Positions 46,491 to 55,650 of a DNA stretch of 64,000 nt are shown in pieces (position 1 is the first letter of the stretch; each line of letters opens with the position of its first letter). The notes under the pieces are model-generated. The model did no database searches, was not told the DNA's origin, and saw nothing but the letters and a program-made list of their open reading frames with translations. The stretch spans positions 1-64,000 of the forward strand of contig NZ_MAEI01000051.1 in assembly GCF_009933255.1 (NCBI RefSeq). Reading direction: 5' to 3'. The position numbers were made by a program, and so were the translations under genes. The DNA is from Enterococcus diestrammenae. Lineage in GTDB: Bacteria > Bacillota > Bacilli > Lactobacillales > Enterococcaceae.

Positions 46491-46498
46491 ACTGTTTT

Positions 46499-47131
46499 TT
46501 AGTCAAACTTTTCCATTAAGGCTTGGGCAATTATGCCATGTCCAGCTGGTGTGGGGTGAACGCCATCCTCGCCAGTTAAGTATTGGCAACCGGTAGTGAC
46601 CGCCATTTCGTTCATGCGGCCGTCAAGGCAAAGAAGTTCGCACCCAAATTCTGCAGCTAATTGCCGAATGATTCCTAGCTTGGGATCTAAATCCTTTCGC
46701 CATTGCTGCCGATCGACAGGGTAAGGCAAGACAAAGGGTTCAACCAGTAACATCCGGTGAATGCCAGCGGTGGTGACTCGTTCTAAGAATTCACGGTAAC
46801 GACTTTCAAAACTCATGGCAGAAGCTGGTGTGCCAAACTCGGGACTTGCGACATTGTGCCAAGTATCGTTGATGCCAATCATAAAGAGCAACACGTCAGG
46901 TTTCAAAGCGAGGCAGTCTTTATCTAAGCGATCCAGTACGTCTTGGATTTTATTGCCACTGATGCCACGGTTTAAAAAAGTAAAGTTAGCTAATGGTTGC
47001 CGTGCCGCCAGCATACCGGCAGTCATCAAGGCATATCCTTTGCCGAGATCTTCTGGATTGTCCCAGTCTCGACCACAATCAGTGACGCTATCACCTAAAA
47101 ACAGGATACGGTCTTCTTTGTGTAGTTTCAT
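46499..47131 (-). CDS. SGNH/GDSL hydrolase
   Basis: ATG 47131 follows AAGGAGAGAAAAT; an extension to 47200 would run through the gpmA terminator. The protein is 210 residues, cytoplasmic. SGNH blocks: FLGDSVTDCGR, GISGNK, IGINDTW and DGVHPT. It is a clear paralogue of the esterase at 21870, with the same length and block spacing. A cre-like sequence overlaps its leader at 47144-47157, so it may belong to the same carbohydrate response although it is 25 kb away. Confidence 0.8.
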   Translation of the reverse strand: MKLHKEDRILFLGDSVTDCGRDWDNPEDLGKGYALMTAGMLAARQPLANFTFLNRGISGNKIQDVLDRLDKDCLALKPDVLLFMIGINDTWHNVASPEFGTPASAMSFESRYREFLERVTTAGIHRMLLVEPFVLPYPVDRQQWRKDLDPKLGIIRQLAAEFGCELLCLDGRMNEMAVTTGCQYLTGEDGVHPTPAGHGIIAQALMEKFD

Positions 47132-47143
47132 ATTTTCTCTCCT

Positions 47144-47157
47144 TAAAAGCGCTTTCG
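47144..47157 (-). promoter_or_regulatory. Candidate cre site before the second SGNH gene
   Basis: Minus strand CGAAAGCGCTTTTA has 12 of 14 matches to TGWAANCGNTNWCA with the symmetric AAAGCGCTTT core. It lies between the upstream terminator and the ribosome-binding site. Confidence 0.45.
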
Positions 47158-47167
47158 ATAGGGTGAT

Positions 47168-47198
47168 AAAAGAAACCAGCCAGTAATTGGCTGGTTTC
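47168..47198 (-). terminator. gpmA terminator
   Basis: Perfect 11-bp stem GAAACCAGCCA / TGGCTGGTTTC around a 5-nt loop, with TTTT on the minus strand side. Confidence 0.8.
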
Positions 47199-47218
47199 AA
47201 TAACTTGTCAGGAAATGC

Positions 47219-47905
47219 TTACAAGTAGTATTTTTTCGCTACAGTCAAATCATCGTTCAATTCATAAACTAATGGTTGACCAGTAGGGATTTCTAAGTCC
47301 ATGATATCATCGTCAGAAATGCCTTCGATGTGTTTTGCCAAAGCCCGCAAAGAGTTGCCGTGTGCTGCAACTAAAACAGTTTTGTTATCTAACAAAGCGG
47401 GTGCGATTTGATCTTGCCAGAAAGGTAATGCCCGTTCCAAAGTGACTTTCAAGTTTTCGCCACCAGGTACGTCCCGAGGGTCAAGATCAGCGTAACGACG
47501 ATCTTTAGCTGCAGAACCTTCGTCATCAGCACTCAAAAGTGGAGGCAAAGTATCGTAAGAACGACGCCAGATATGCACTTGTTCATCACCGTATTTTTCG
47601 GCTGTTTCTTTTTTGTTCAAACCTTGCAATGCACCGTAATGACGTTCGTTTAAGCGCCAAGATTTTACAGTTGGTACCCACAATTGGTCAGATTCTTCTA
47701 AGATGTAGTTACAAGTTTTGATGGCACGTTTCAAAACAGAAGTGAAAGCAACATCAAATTCGATGCCAGCTTCTTTGATTTTGCGGCCGCCTACTTTGGC
47801 TTCTTCCACACCTTCTGGAGCTAGGTCAACGTCAACCCAACCAGTAAATTGGTTCAAAGCATTCCATTCGCTCAAACCATGACGAGAGAAAACTAATTTT
47901 GGCAT
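47219..47905 (-). CDS. gpmA: 2,3-bisphosphoglycerate-dependent phosphoglycerate mutase
   Basis: A 228-residue histidine-phosphatase-superfamily enzyme. The phospho-histidine is in [20 protein letters not shown] (RHG motif at residues 8-10), with the second catalytic His in [10 protein letters not shown] at about 181. It interconverts 3- and 2-phosphoglycerate in glycolysis. The length and the Leu after RHG are typical of Lactobacillales GpmA. AGGAGAG precedes the ATG; own terminator downstream. Confidence 0.95.
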   Translation of the reverse strand: MPKLVFSRHGLSEWNALNQFTGWVDVDLAPEGVEEAKVGGRKIKEAGIEFDVAFTSVLKRAIKTCNYILEESDQLWVPTVKSWRLNERHYGALQGLNKKETAEKYGDEQVHIWRRSYDTLPPLLSADDEGSAAKDRRYADLDPRDVPGGENLKVTLERALPFWQDQIAPALLDNKTVLVAAHGNSLRALAKHIEGISDDDIMDLEIPTGQPLVYELNDDLTVAKKYYL

Positions 47906-48116
47906 GTAAAACTCTCCTTTGTAGTTTCAGATTTCTGAAATTTTCAATTTCTTGTTTATTGTACAATGTTTTGCTAGATTTTTCCATTGAAAGAGGGAAA
48001 AAAGTCCACTAGCAGCAAGGAGGACCTTTGAGGGAGTTTACTGGGAAAGTTTTTGGAAATTTTAGCAGTATCCTGAAATGAAGTGGGAGATAGCCAGTAT
48101 TGATGGGATGCTATTC

Positions 48117-48159
48117 AATAAATAAAGACTCGAAGCCGGGCTTCGAGTCTTTATTTATT
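48117..48159. terminator. Perfect 21-bp bidirectional terminator
   Basis: The arms 48117-48137 and 48139-48159 are exact complements around a single G and carry A- and T-rich outer parts. It overlaps the stop codon of the recombinase-like gene (48155-48157). Confidence 0.85.
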
Positions 48160-48742
48160 TTGCAATCAGCTTACGGGCGTCATCTTCCGGTAAGTTGATG
48201 TACTTGTAGCAGGTGCCTACTGAGACCCCGCATTTGCTAGAGATATACTGAATCGTTTCTTTTTTCTCGAAATACAGTTGGCGAATGCGTTTGACAACTT
48301 TCGGATCAATTTTGGGGCGGCCACCAATTTTTCCTTTTTTCCGAGCGTTATTGAGGCCGACCAACGTCCGTTCTTTGATAAGAACACTCTCCATCTCCGC
48401 CAAACCTGCCATGAGTTTGAAGTAGACAGCCCCCATCGGCTGACGAGTGTCAATGTCTTCTGCTAGACTGACCAAGTGGATGTTACGAGCTAAAAATATG
48501 CTAGTGAGATCTGTCAGCTGGCGGGTGGAGCGGCCTAAGCGGGATAAGTCAGTCACCACGAGGGTATCATTGGCGTGCATTTGCGCAACAACGGTGTCCA
48601 ATTCCCCTTGTTGGCTTTCGCAATTGCTAGTGTCAAACGAATCGAAGAAAATCTCGTCACAGCCAAAATCAGCCAATTGTCCATGTTGGCTAGTGTGGTC
48701 ATTGTCAGTGATTGTTGTCCTTACATATCCAATTTTTTTCAT
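48155..48742 (-). CDS. Serine-recombinase homologue without catalytic serine
   Basis: ATG 48742 is chosen since GGAAAGGAAAGG precedes it. The product is 195 residues: a resolvase-type domain (1-135) and an HTH_7-like tail (about 140-185, with KIGGRPKIDPK and IQYISSKCGVSVGTCYKYI). The N-terminus GYVRTTITDND aligns without gaps to the usual GYARVST-x-x-Q, placing T10 where the nucleophilic Ser should be. The arginine expected near residue 45 is also gone (SNCESQQGELD), while LSRLGRS is kept. It is therefore probably a DNA-binding protein not doing normal strand exchange. It sits between gpmA and rpiA. Confidence 0.8.
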   Translation of the reverse strand: MKKIGYVRTTITDNDHTSQHGQLADFGCDEIFFDSFDTSNCESQQGELDTVVAQMHANDTLVVTDLSRLGRSTRQLTDLTSIFLARNIHLVSLAEDIDTRQPMGAVYFKLMAGLAEMESVLIKERTLVGLNNARKKGKIGGRPKIDPKVVKRIRQLYFEKKETIQYISSKCGVSVGTCYKYINLPEDDARKLIAK

Positions 48743-48999
48743 TGCCTTTCCTTTCCGTTCATCAGAGGGCAACAGAAATTGTGAAAAAATCACCAACTCA
48801 AAAAGTCAACTTCCGAATAGTAACTGTCAAAAGTGAGATTTTTGTAGGGAAGTTTCACAGAATTCTGCGCGTTTCTCATTAGTTTTGTTACTAAAAATTT
48901 AGCACAAAACATCTAAAAATGATACGGTTTTTTCATTTTAAAACATTTAGTTGACGAAAATTGAATAATAGTTGTTCTAAATTAAATGTGAAAAAATTC

Positions 49000-49689
49000 T
49001 CAAAACTTTGGATTGTCAAGGATAATCGGACCTTTTTCATAGCCAACAATAACATGTTTGACCATATTTAAAAACAACCCGTGTTCTACTACTCCGACCA
49101 TATGGATCAATTCATCAGCCAATTGTTCGGGATTTGGGATAGATTCGAGGTGAAGATCGATGATTAAGTTATTGCTGTCGGTGCGTAAATATTCGCCATC
49201 TGAATTTTTGCGAATCACGGGATTGTACCCTTTTTCTTGAAAGATCTTGAAGACTTGTTGGCTACCAAAACGAATCACTTCGACTGGCAAGGGAAAGGCG
49301 CCCAAGGTCTCTACCATTTTCGAAGAGTCAACAATCCAGATGACCTCTTTGGAATAATGGGCGACAATTTTTTCGTAAAGTAGCGCGGCACCGCCTCCTT
49401 TGATGCCTTGAAAGTCTTTGCTAATCTCATCGGCACCGTCAATGGTCAAATCCACATGGGATACTTCATCAATGGTACTTAAGGGAATCCCCAGACTGCG
49501 GGCGTGAATTTCAGTCGCATTGGAGGTGGTGACACAAGTGATGTTCAAGCCTTCCTCATGGATGCGTCGAGCCACTTCTTCTACCATATAGTAAGCAGTC
49601 GATCCGGTTCCTAAACCGACAATCATTCCGTCTTGGATAAATTTTGCTGATTCAATTCCCACCATCTGTTTCAAATTCATCTTCGTCAC
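49000..49689 (-). CDS. rpiA: Ribose-5-phosphate isomerase A
   Basis: A 229-residue enzyme of the pentose phosphate pathway interconverting ribose 5-phosphate and ribulose 5-phosphate. Motifs: [12 protein letters not shown] (residues about 25-36), TIDGADEI (about 82-89) with the catalytic acids, and [13 protein letters not shown] (about 96-108). Length is normal for RpiA. It stands as a single gene, divergent from the str operon region. Confidence 0.95.
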   Translation of the reverse strand: MTKMNLKQMVGIESAKFIQDGMIVGLGTGSTAYYMVEEVARRIHEEGLNITCVTTSNATEIHARSLGIPLSTIDEVSHVDLTIDGADEISKDFQGIKGGGAALLYEKIVAHYSKEVIWIVDSSKMVETLGAFPLPVEVIRFGSQQVFKIFQEKGYNPVIRKNSDGEYLRTDSNNLIIDLHLESIPNPEQLADELIHMVGVVEHGLFLNMVKHVIVGYEKGPIILDNPKF

Positions 49690-50052
49690 CTCATGGATTT
49701 TTTCAAGTAAGACTACTAAAGGAGATCTTCTGAGCCTTGTTATCGTGTTATATTGTAATGTCTTTTAGTATAAAATGGTAGTATTTGGTTATTTATAGTT
49801 TAGATAACTATAATAGGGATTTTAAAAGAAAGGCTCCTTTACAAAATTTCTTCTATAAATGTAAAAATGGAAAAGGTCAGAGTATAAATCGTCAGACTGC
49901 TAAAAGAATCGTATGGATTGAGGACTTTGACAAAGGAAGACGAGAGCTGCGTTTTATTAGACCTTCGTCGTTCCCATGATAATTGCGGGTATTACCAAAA
50001 GAAGGGCAACCAACTTCGTTAAGTCAAAAAAGCAATTTTATTGAGTTATGGG
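49690..50052. other. Region between rpiA and the str promoter, with a doubtful small ORF
   Basis: Between 49785 and 49979 the plus strand has a 64-codon frame starting at TTG with no ribosome-binding site. It includes GKGQSINRQTAKRIVWIEDF and GRRELRFIRP. The basic composition could be real or a remnant of a longer gene; a stop lies directly upstream. I leave it as unproven. Nothing else is seen here. Confidence 0.3.
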
Positions 50053-50081
50053 TTGACACTTGCTTTTACCCATGATATTCT
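50053..50081 (+). promoter_or_regulatory. str operon promoter
   Basis: TTGACA (50053-50058), 17-bp spacer, TATTCT (50076-50081). The leader to rpsL is about 155 nt and may fold; no family of leader was identified with certainty. GGAAGGAGGAG is the rpsL ribosome-binding site. Confidence 0.75.
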
Positions 50082-50243
50082 ATCAAAGGTGCTTTGTGTA
50101 CAGGTCTCTCGCTTGAGACGTGCTGACTGACAGAATAGCACATTCTGATAAGGATGCAGTAATGCATTATTTTTTATCGCAAAAAAAGAACCACCTGGAT
50201 GTGTGGAACTAGAAAGCGAATCAAGGAAGGAGGAGATTAGGGG

Positions 50244-50657
50244 ATGCCTACAATTAACCAATTAGTACGGAAACCTCGTAAATCCAAGGTTGAAAAATCA
50301 AATTCACCTGCATTGAACAAAGGATATAACAGTTTCAAAAAGACTCAAACGAACGTGAACTCACCTCAAAAGCGTGGGGTTGCGACTCGTGTGGGGACAA
50401 TGACACCTAAAAAACCAAACTCAGCTTTGCGTAAATTTGCCCGTGTTCGTTTGTCTAACTTGATCGAAGTAACAGCTTATATCCCAGGGATTGGCCACAA
50501 CTTGCAAGAACACAGTGTTGTCTTGTTGCGTGGGGGCCGTGTAAAAGACTTACCAGGGGTACGTTACCATATCGTTCGTGGTGCGTTGGATACTGCCGGT
50601 GTGAACGATCGTAAACAATCTCGTTCTAAATACGGTACAAAACGTCCTAAAGGATAA
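50244..50657 (+). CDS. rpsL: 30S ribosomal protein S12
   Basis: A 137-residue protein with the universal S12 motifs [17 protein letters not shown] and [20 protein letters not shown] plus [13 protein letters not shown]. It lies at the decoding centre of the small subunit. The Lys of TPKKPNS and of KDLPGV, whose changes give streptomycin resistance, are wild type here. First gene of the str operon. Confidence 0.98.
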   Translation: MPTINQLVRKPRKSKVEKSNSPALNKGYNSFKKTQTNVNSPQKRGVATRVGTMTPKKPNSALRKFARVRLSNLIEVTAYIPGIGHNLQEHSVVLLRGGRVKDLPGVRYHIVRGALDTAGVNDRKQSRSKYGTKRPKG

Positions 50658-50698
50658 GAACACAATCAAACTAACAAATCGTAAAGGAGGAGTTACGG

Positions 50699-51169
50699 AT
50701 GCCTCGTAAAGGTCCTGTTGCAAAACGTGATGTTTTACCAGATCCTATTTATAACTCAAAATTAGTGACTCGCTTAATCAACCGTGTCATGGTTGATGGA
50801 AAACGCGGGATCGCATCAAGCATTATCTATGATGCTTTTGAAACTATCAAAGAAGCTACCGGAAACGACCCATTGGAAGTTTTCGAACAAGCTATGAAGA
50901 ACGTAATGCCTGTCTTGGAAGTTAAAGCTCGTCGTGTCGGCGGTTCCAACTACCAAGTACCGGTTGAAGTTCGTCCTGAACGTCGTACGACTTTAGGTCT
51001 GCGTTGGATCGTGAACTACGCTCGTCTGCGTGGCGAACATACAATGGAAGAACGCTTGGCGAAAGAAATTATGGACGCTGCTAACAATACTGGCGCTTCT
51101 GTGAAAAAACGCGAAGATACACACAAAATGGCAGAAGCCAACCGTGCGTTTGCCCACTATCGCTGGTAA
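50699..51169 (+). CDS. rpsG: 30S ribosomal protein S7
   Basis: A 156-residue protein beginning [20 protein letters not shown] and ending RAFAHYRW, all characteristic of S7, which organises the 3' domain of 16S rRNA. AAAGGAGGAG before the ATG; 41 bases after rpsL. In many bacteria S7 feeds back on this operon; no specific site was identified here. Confidence 0.98.
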   Translation: MPRKGPVAKRDVLPDPIYNSKLVTRLINRVMVDGKRGIASSIIYDAFETIKEATGNDPLEVFEQAMKNVMPVLEVKARRVGGSNYQVPVEVRPERRTTLGLRWIVNYARLRGEHTMEERLAKEIMDAANNTGASVKKREDTHKMAEANRAFAHYRW

Positions 51170-51254
51170 GATTTGTAACCGTCGTTTTTACGGTGGCTTG
51201 CAAGTCTGCTAAAAGCGGATCTAAGACCACAGACAGAGAGGAGTACAAAGCAAG

Positions 51255-53342
51255 ATGGCTAGAGAATTTTCCCTTGAAAAAACTCGTAATATCGGTATCA
51301 TGGCCCACGTCGATGCTGGTAAAACTACCACTACCGAACGTATCCTGTATTATACCGGTAAAATCCATAAAATTGGTGAAACCCACGAAGGCGCTTCACA
51401 GATGGACTGGATGGAACAAGAACAAGAACGTGGGATTACCATCACTTCTGCAGCAACAACTGCACAATGGAAAGGTTACCGCGTAAATATCATCGACACC
51501 CCAGGACACGTAGACTTCACAATCGAAGTACAACGTTCATTGCGGGTATTAGATGGTGCCGTGACAGTTTTGGACTCACAATCAGGGGTTGAACCTCAAA
51601 CTGAAACTGTATGGCGCCAGGCGACAGAATACCGTGTACCACGGATCGTATTCTGTAACAAAATGGATAAAATCGGTGCGGACTTCTTGTATTCTGTACA
51701 AACGTTGCACGATCGTTTGGGCGCAAACGCTCATCCAATCCAATTGCCAATCGGTGCCGAAGACGACTTCACAGGGATCATTGACTTGGTTACCATGAAA
51801 GCCGAAATCTACACTAACGATTTAGGTACTGAAATCAAAGAGGAAGAAATTCCTGAAGATTATCAAGAATTAGCGCAAGAATGGCGTGAAAAATTGGTGG
51901 AAGCAGTAGCGGAAACTGATGAAGACTTGATGATGAAATATTTGGAAGGTGAAGAAATCACTCAAGATGAGTTGAAAGCCGGTATCCGGAAAGCAACTAT
52001 CAGCGTTGACTTCTTCCCAGTATTAGCTGGTTCAGCCTTCAAAAACAAAGGTGTTCAATTGATGTTGGATGCTGTCCTGGATTACCTTCCTTCACCATTA
52101 GATATCGATGCTATCAAAGGGATCGACTCTAAAACTGATGAAGAAGTGACTCGTCCAGCTGACGATGAAGCACCATTTGCATCATTGGCCTTTAAAGTTA
52201 TGACTGACCCATTTGTTGGTCGTCTGACTTTCTTCCGTGTCTATTCTGGTGTCCTTGAAAGTGGTTCTTACGTATTGAACGCTTCAAAAGACAAAAAAGA
52301 ACGGATCGGTCGTATCCTACAAATGCACGCAAACAGCCGTACTGAAATCGACAAAGTTTACTCTGGCGATATCGCAGCTGCAGTTGGTTTGAAAGACACC
52401 ACGACTGGTGATACTTTATGTGCAATTGATTCTCCAGTTATCTTGGAATCAATCGAGTTCCCTGAACCGGTTATCCAAGTTGCCGTAGAACCAAAATCTA
52501 AAGCCGACCAAGATAAGATGGGGATTGCTTTGCAAAAACTTGCAGAAGAAGATCCATCATTCCGTGTTGAAACTAACGTGGAAACTGGTGAAACAGTTAT
52601 CTCTGGTATGGGTGAATTGCATTTGGACGTCTTAGTTGACCGGATGCGTCGTGAATTCAAAGTTGAAGCAAACGTTGGTGCGCCTCAAGTATCTTACCGG
52701 GAAACTTTCCGTGCTCCTGTTACTCAAGCTGAAGGGAAATTTGTCCGTCAGTCTGGTGGTAAAGGTCAATACGGTCACGTTTGGGTAGAATTCACTCCAA
52801 ACGAAGAAGGTAAAGGCTTCGAATTCGAAAACGCAATCGTCGGTGGTGTGGTTCCTCGTGAATACATCCCAGCGGTTGAAAAAGGTCTGGAAGAATCAAT
52901 GAATAACGGTGTCTTAGCTGGTTATCCATTGGTTGATATCAAAGCAAAACTCTATGATGGGTCTTACCACGATGTCGATTCCAGTGAAACTGCCTTCCGG
53001 GTAGCGGCTTCCATGGCTTTGAAAGCTGCTGCTAAGAAAGCAAATCCAGTAATTTTGGAACCAATGATGAAAGTTACTATCACTGTTCCTGAAGATTACT
53101 TGGGTGATATCATGGGCCACGTTACTGCTCGTCGCGGACGCGTCGAAGGGATGGAAGCTCACGGTAATTCACAAATCGTTAACGCGATTGTACCATTGGC
53201 TGAAATGTTTGGTTACGCAACAACCTTGCGTTCATCTACACAAGGCCGCGGGACCTTCATGATGGTATTTGACCACTATGAAGATGTACCAAAATCAATC
53301 CAAGAAGAGATCATTAAGAAAAACGGCGGAAAAGCTGATTAA
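51255..53342 (+). CDS. fusA: Elongation factor G
   Basis: A 695-residue translocase GTPase. GTP-binding motifs: AHVDAGKTT (residues about 17-25), [10 protein letters not shown] (about 80-90), NKMDKIGAD (about 136). Domains II to V follow with [12 protein letters not shown] and [11 protein letters not shown]. It moves tRNA and mRNA through the ribosome after peptide-bond formation. The position after rpsG is the standard str order. Codon use is strongly biased, which creates long false frames on the other strand. Confidence 0.98.
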   Translation: MAREFSLEKTRNIGIMAHVDAGKTTTTERILYYTGKIHKIGETHEGASQMDWMEQEQERGITITSAATTAQWKGYRVNIIDTPGHVDFTIEVQRSLRVLDGAVTVLDSQSGVEPQTETVWRQATEYRVPRIVFCNKMDKIGADFLYSVQTLHDRLGANAHPIQLPIGAEDDFTGIIDLVTMKAEIYTNDLGTEIKEEEIPEDYQELAQEWREKLVEAVAETDEDLMMKYLEGEEITQDELKAGIRKATISVDFFPVLAGSAFKNKGVQLMLDAVLDYLPSPLDIDAIKGIDSKTDEEVTRPADDEAPFASLAFKVMTDPFVGRLTFFRVYSGVLESGSYVLNASKDKKERIGRILQMHANSRTEIDKVYSGDIAAAVGLKDTTTGDTLCAIDSPVILESIEFPEPVIQVAVEPKSKADQDKMGIALQKLAEEDPSFRVETNVETGETVISGMGELHLDVLVDRMRREFKVEANVGAPQVSYRETFRAPVTQAEGKFVRQSGGKGQYGHVWVEFTPNEEGKGFEFENAIVGGVVPREYIPAVEKGLEESMNNGVLAGYPLVDIKAKLYDGSYHDVDSSETAFRVAASMALKAAAKKANPVILEPMMKVTITVPEDYLGDIMGHVTARRGRVEGMEAHGNSQIVNAIVPLAEMFGYATTLRSSTQGRGTFMMVFDHYEDVPKSIQEEIIKKNGGKAD

Positions 53343-53433
53343 TCTTGTGGTTTTTCAGGATGCTCCAAGCGAGTCGGTAAAAGGTCTATGATTTTTTTGC
53401 GGATTCGTGTAAAATAAACTCGATGATAAGGGC

Positions 53434-53457
53434 GAAAAGTCGTTTCGGCGACTTTTC
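53434..53457 (+). promoter_or_regulatory. Hairpin in the fusA-tuf spacer
   Basis: GAAAAGTCG-TTTCGG-CGACTTTTC, a perfect 9-bp stem, about 50 bases before the tuf start and after a TAAAAT -10-like box near 53410. No T-run follows, so it is not a plain terminator. The spacer may thus hold a separate tuf promoter and a leader hairpin. Confidence 0.5.
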
Positions 53458-53506
53458 ACCTATCAAAAAATATAACTAAACTAAACTTTAGGAGGAACAT
53501 TCTAAA

Positions 53507-54694
53507 ATGGCTAAAGAAAAATATGACCGTTCGAAACCACACGTAAACATTGGTACTATTGGACACGTTGACCATGGTAAAACTACTTTGACTGCTGCAA
53601 TTACGACAGTATTGTCTAAAAAAGGTTTGGCTCAAGCTTCTGCTTACGACCAAATCGATGGTGCACCTGAAGAACGTGAACGTGGGATCACTATCTCAAC
53701 TGCTCACGTTGAATACGAAACTGACACTCGTCACTACGCTCACGTGGACTGCCCAGGACACGCGGACTACGTTAAAAACATGATCACTGGTGCTGCCCAA
53801 ATGGACGGTGCGATCTTGGTAGTATCTGCTGCTGATGGTCCTATGCCTCAAACTCGTGAACACATCCTTTTGTCTCGTAACGTTGGTGTACCTTACATCG
53901 TCGTATTCTTGAACAAAATGGACATGGTTGACGACGAAGAATTGCTTGAATTGGTTGAAATGGAAGTTCGTGACTTGTTGACTGAATACGACTTCCCAGG
54001 CGACGACACTCCAGTTATCGCTGGTTCTGCTTTGAAAGCTTTGGAAGGCGACCCTGTCTACGAAGAAAAAATTATGGAATTGATGGCTGCAGTTGACGAA
54101 TATATCCCAACTCCAGTTCGTGATACTGACAAACCATTCATGATGCCAGTGGAAGATGTCTTCTCTATCACAGGTCGTGGTACAGTTGCTACAGGTCGTG
54201 TTGAACGTGGACAAGTCCGCGTCGGCGATGAAGTAGAAATCGTTGGTATTGCTGACGAAACTGCTAAAACAACTGTAACTGGTGTTGAAATGTTCCGTAA
54301 ATTATTGGATTACGCTGAAGCAGGCGATAACATCGGCGCATTGTTGCGTGGTGTAGCTCGTGAAGACATCCAACGTGGACAAGTATTGGCTAAACCAGGT
54401 TCAATCACTCCACATACTAAATTTACTGCAGAAGTTTACGTTTTGACTAAAGAAGAAGGTGGACGTCACACTCCTTTCTTCACTAACTACCGTCCTCAAT
54501 TCTACTTCCGTACAACAGACGTTACTGGTGTTGTAGAATTGCCAGAAGGTACTGAAATGGTAATGCCTGGCGATAACATCGCTATGACAGTTGAATTGAT
54601 CCACCCAATCGCGATTGAAGACGGTACTCGTTTCTCAATCCGTGAAGGCGGCCGGACTGTTGGTTCAGGCGTTGTAACTGCTATCCAAGCTTAA
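53507..54694 (+). CDS. tuf: Elongation factor Tu
   Basis: A 395-residue GTPase delivering aminoacyl-tRNA to the ribosome. Motifs: [41 protein letters not shown]; then beta-barrel domains II and III, ending [15 protein letters not shown]. The high-expression codon bias is extreme. AGGAGG before the ATG. Terminator follows at 54737. Confidence 0.98.
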   Translation: MAKEKYDRSKPHVNIGTIGHVDHGKTTLTAAITTVLSKKGLAQASAYDQIDGAPEERERGITISTAHVEYETDTRHYAHVDCPGHADYVKNMITGAAQMDGAILVVSAADGPMPQTREHILLSRNVGVPYIVVFLNKMDMVDDEELLELVEMEVRDLLTEYDFPGDDTPVIAGSALKALEGDPVYEEKIMELMAAVDEYIPTPVRDTDKPFMMPVEDVFSITGRGTVATGRVERGQVRVGDEVEIVGIADETAKTTVTGVEMFRKLLDYAEAGDNIGALLRGVAREDIQRGQVLAKPGSITPHTKFTAEVYVLTKEEGGRHTPFFTNYRPQFYFRTTDVTGVVELPEGTEMVMPGDNIAMTVELIHPIAIEDGTRFSIREGGRTVGSGVVTAIQA

Positions 54695-54736
54695 TTGGAC
54701 CTAGTCTCAACTATGAATCAATAGCACCACTTATAG

Positions 54737-54769
54737 ACAGCAGTCGTGTTATGCGGCTGCTGTTTTTTT
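54737..54769 (+). terminator. str operon terminator
   Basis: ACAGCAGTCG-TGTTATG-CGGCTGCTGT (54737-54763) with one wobble, followed by TTTTTTC. Confidence 0.85.
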
Positions 54770-54780
54770 CTATTCTCGAG

Positions 54781-55008
54781 TATGAACTACCTAATTTTGA
54801 TGTCTTGAAAAAGGTGAAATTTAGCTCCGTAGGAATTGGTATGACGGTAGCTAGACCGGCAAATGCCAAATGAAAGGCGATTTGTCATTTGACTCTGAGC
54901 TTCAAACTTAGAGTAAGTGTCACAAGTGCCACCGACTCTAAGTACATTCATCTCAGTCTTTAGAGCTACTGTCATACCAATTCTACTACGCTAAATTTCA
55001 CCTTTTTC
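54781..55008. repeat. Palindromic unit 1 (45-nt inverted repeat)
   Basis: Starts with a 24-nt direct-repeat block (54781-54804), repeated exactly at 55364-55387. The left arm 54807-54852 and the right arm 54964-55008 are inverted copies with a 19-nt identical end (AAAAAGGTGAAATTTAGC within it) and few differences further in. The 111-nt centre has its own small hairpins (ACTCTGAG/CTTAGAGT; CTTAGAGT/ACTCTAAG). Stops in every frame argue against protein coding. It looks like a MITE or structured RNA element. Confidence 0.8.
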
Positions 55009-55082
55009 ACGGTATGCTTGCTACATTTCAAGAAAGAAAATTGTTAGTCTTGAATAGCAAAGATAATAAATTGCTTATCAAC

Positions 55083-55349
55083 AAAACAGGGTGGACTTGC
55101 TGTAGGAGGAGTCCTTGGGGTGTAGTGTTAGGGATGTCCGAGGGCTAAAGAGTCATCTGCGCATACAGTTACATCTAAGCAGAAATCGCTAAGATGAACT
55201 AGCAAATTATTGGTTGTTATCCGCCTGATTTTTGGTGGACTTACAACAAGTTTGACTTTGGCAAGGCAAATGACAACAGCTCTTTGGTTGGCATTTGTCG
55301 GTTCCACTACACCCCGAGGGATTCTTCGGAAGCAAGTCCGCCCTGTTTT
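55083..55349. repeat. Palindromic unit 2 (45-nt inverted repeat)
   Basis: Left arm 55083-55127 and right arm 55305-55349 are inverted copies: outer AAAACAGGG...GGACTTGCT and inner GGGGTGTAGTG are conserved, the middle is diverged. The centre (177 nt) includes GGCAAATGACA / TTTGTC-type smaller repeats that resemble the centre of unit 1. The left arm overlaps the end of unit 1's repeat (TTATCAACAAAACAG). Confidence 0.8.
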
Positions 55350-55363
55350 CTTAGAGCCTCAAC

Positions 55364-55545
55364 TATGAACTACCTAATTTTGATGTCACGAAAGAGGTGC
55401 TATTTGGCTTCGGAGGAATTGGCATAATACAGCTGGTTCAATCCCGCTAAATAGCACCTTTTTTGCGATATATAGGCACATCTACCAGATAAGGGGATTG
55501 CCGAGTTAAATGGGGAGCTAAAATTATTTATCAACAAAACAGAGT
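55364..55545. repeat. Palindromic unit 3, shortened copy of unit 1
   Basis: Begins with the same 24-nt block as unit 1, followed by GAAAGAGGTGCTATTTGGC, AGGAATTGGCATAATACAGC, related to unit 1's left arm. Its own arms (55389-55413 and 55443-55467) pair through AGGTGCTATTT/AAATAGCACCT. It ends with TTATCAACAAAACAGAG (55528-55544), like 55074-55090 at the end of unit 1. So units 1 and 3 are direct copies with different inner deletions. Confidence 0.75.
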
Positions 55546-55650
55546 GAACCTTTTTTCGTCGTTCGTTTAATCCGCCTTTTACCTCTAGTTGTCATGGGTC
55601 GAATGTGGTACAGTCAAAGTAATCAGGATTGCATATGGGGAGGAAACAAG

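Noticed and set aside
48155..48742. The resolvase-like gene as a phase-variation invertase
   Set aside because: No inverted repeats flanking an invertible promoter were seen near it, and the catalytic serine is missing.
53343..53506. Riboswitch in the fusA-tuf spacer
   Set aside because: Only one simple hairpin; no aptamer-like conserved parts were recognised.
53696..54214. Long open frame on the strand opposite tuf (and similar ones opposite fusA)
   Set aside because: It results from the strong codon bias of tuf and fusA; no ribosome-binding site and no family resemblance.
54787..54975. Open frame inside palindromic unit 1
   Set aside because: The sequence is made of inverted repeats; no start signal, composition is non-coding.
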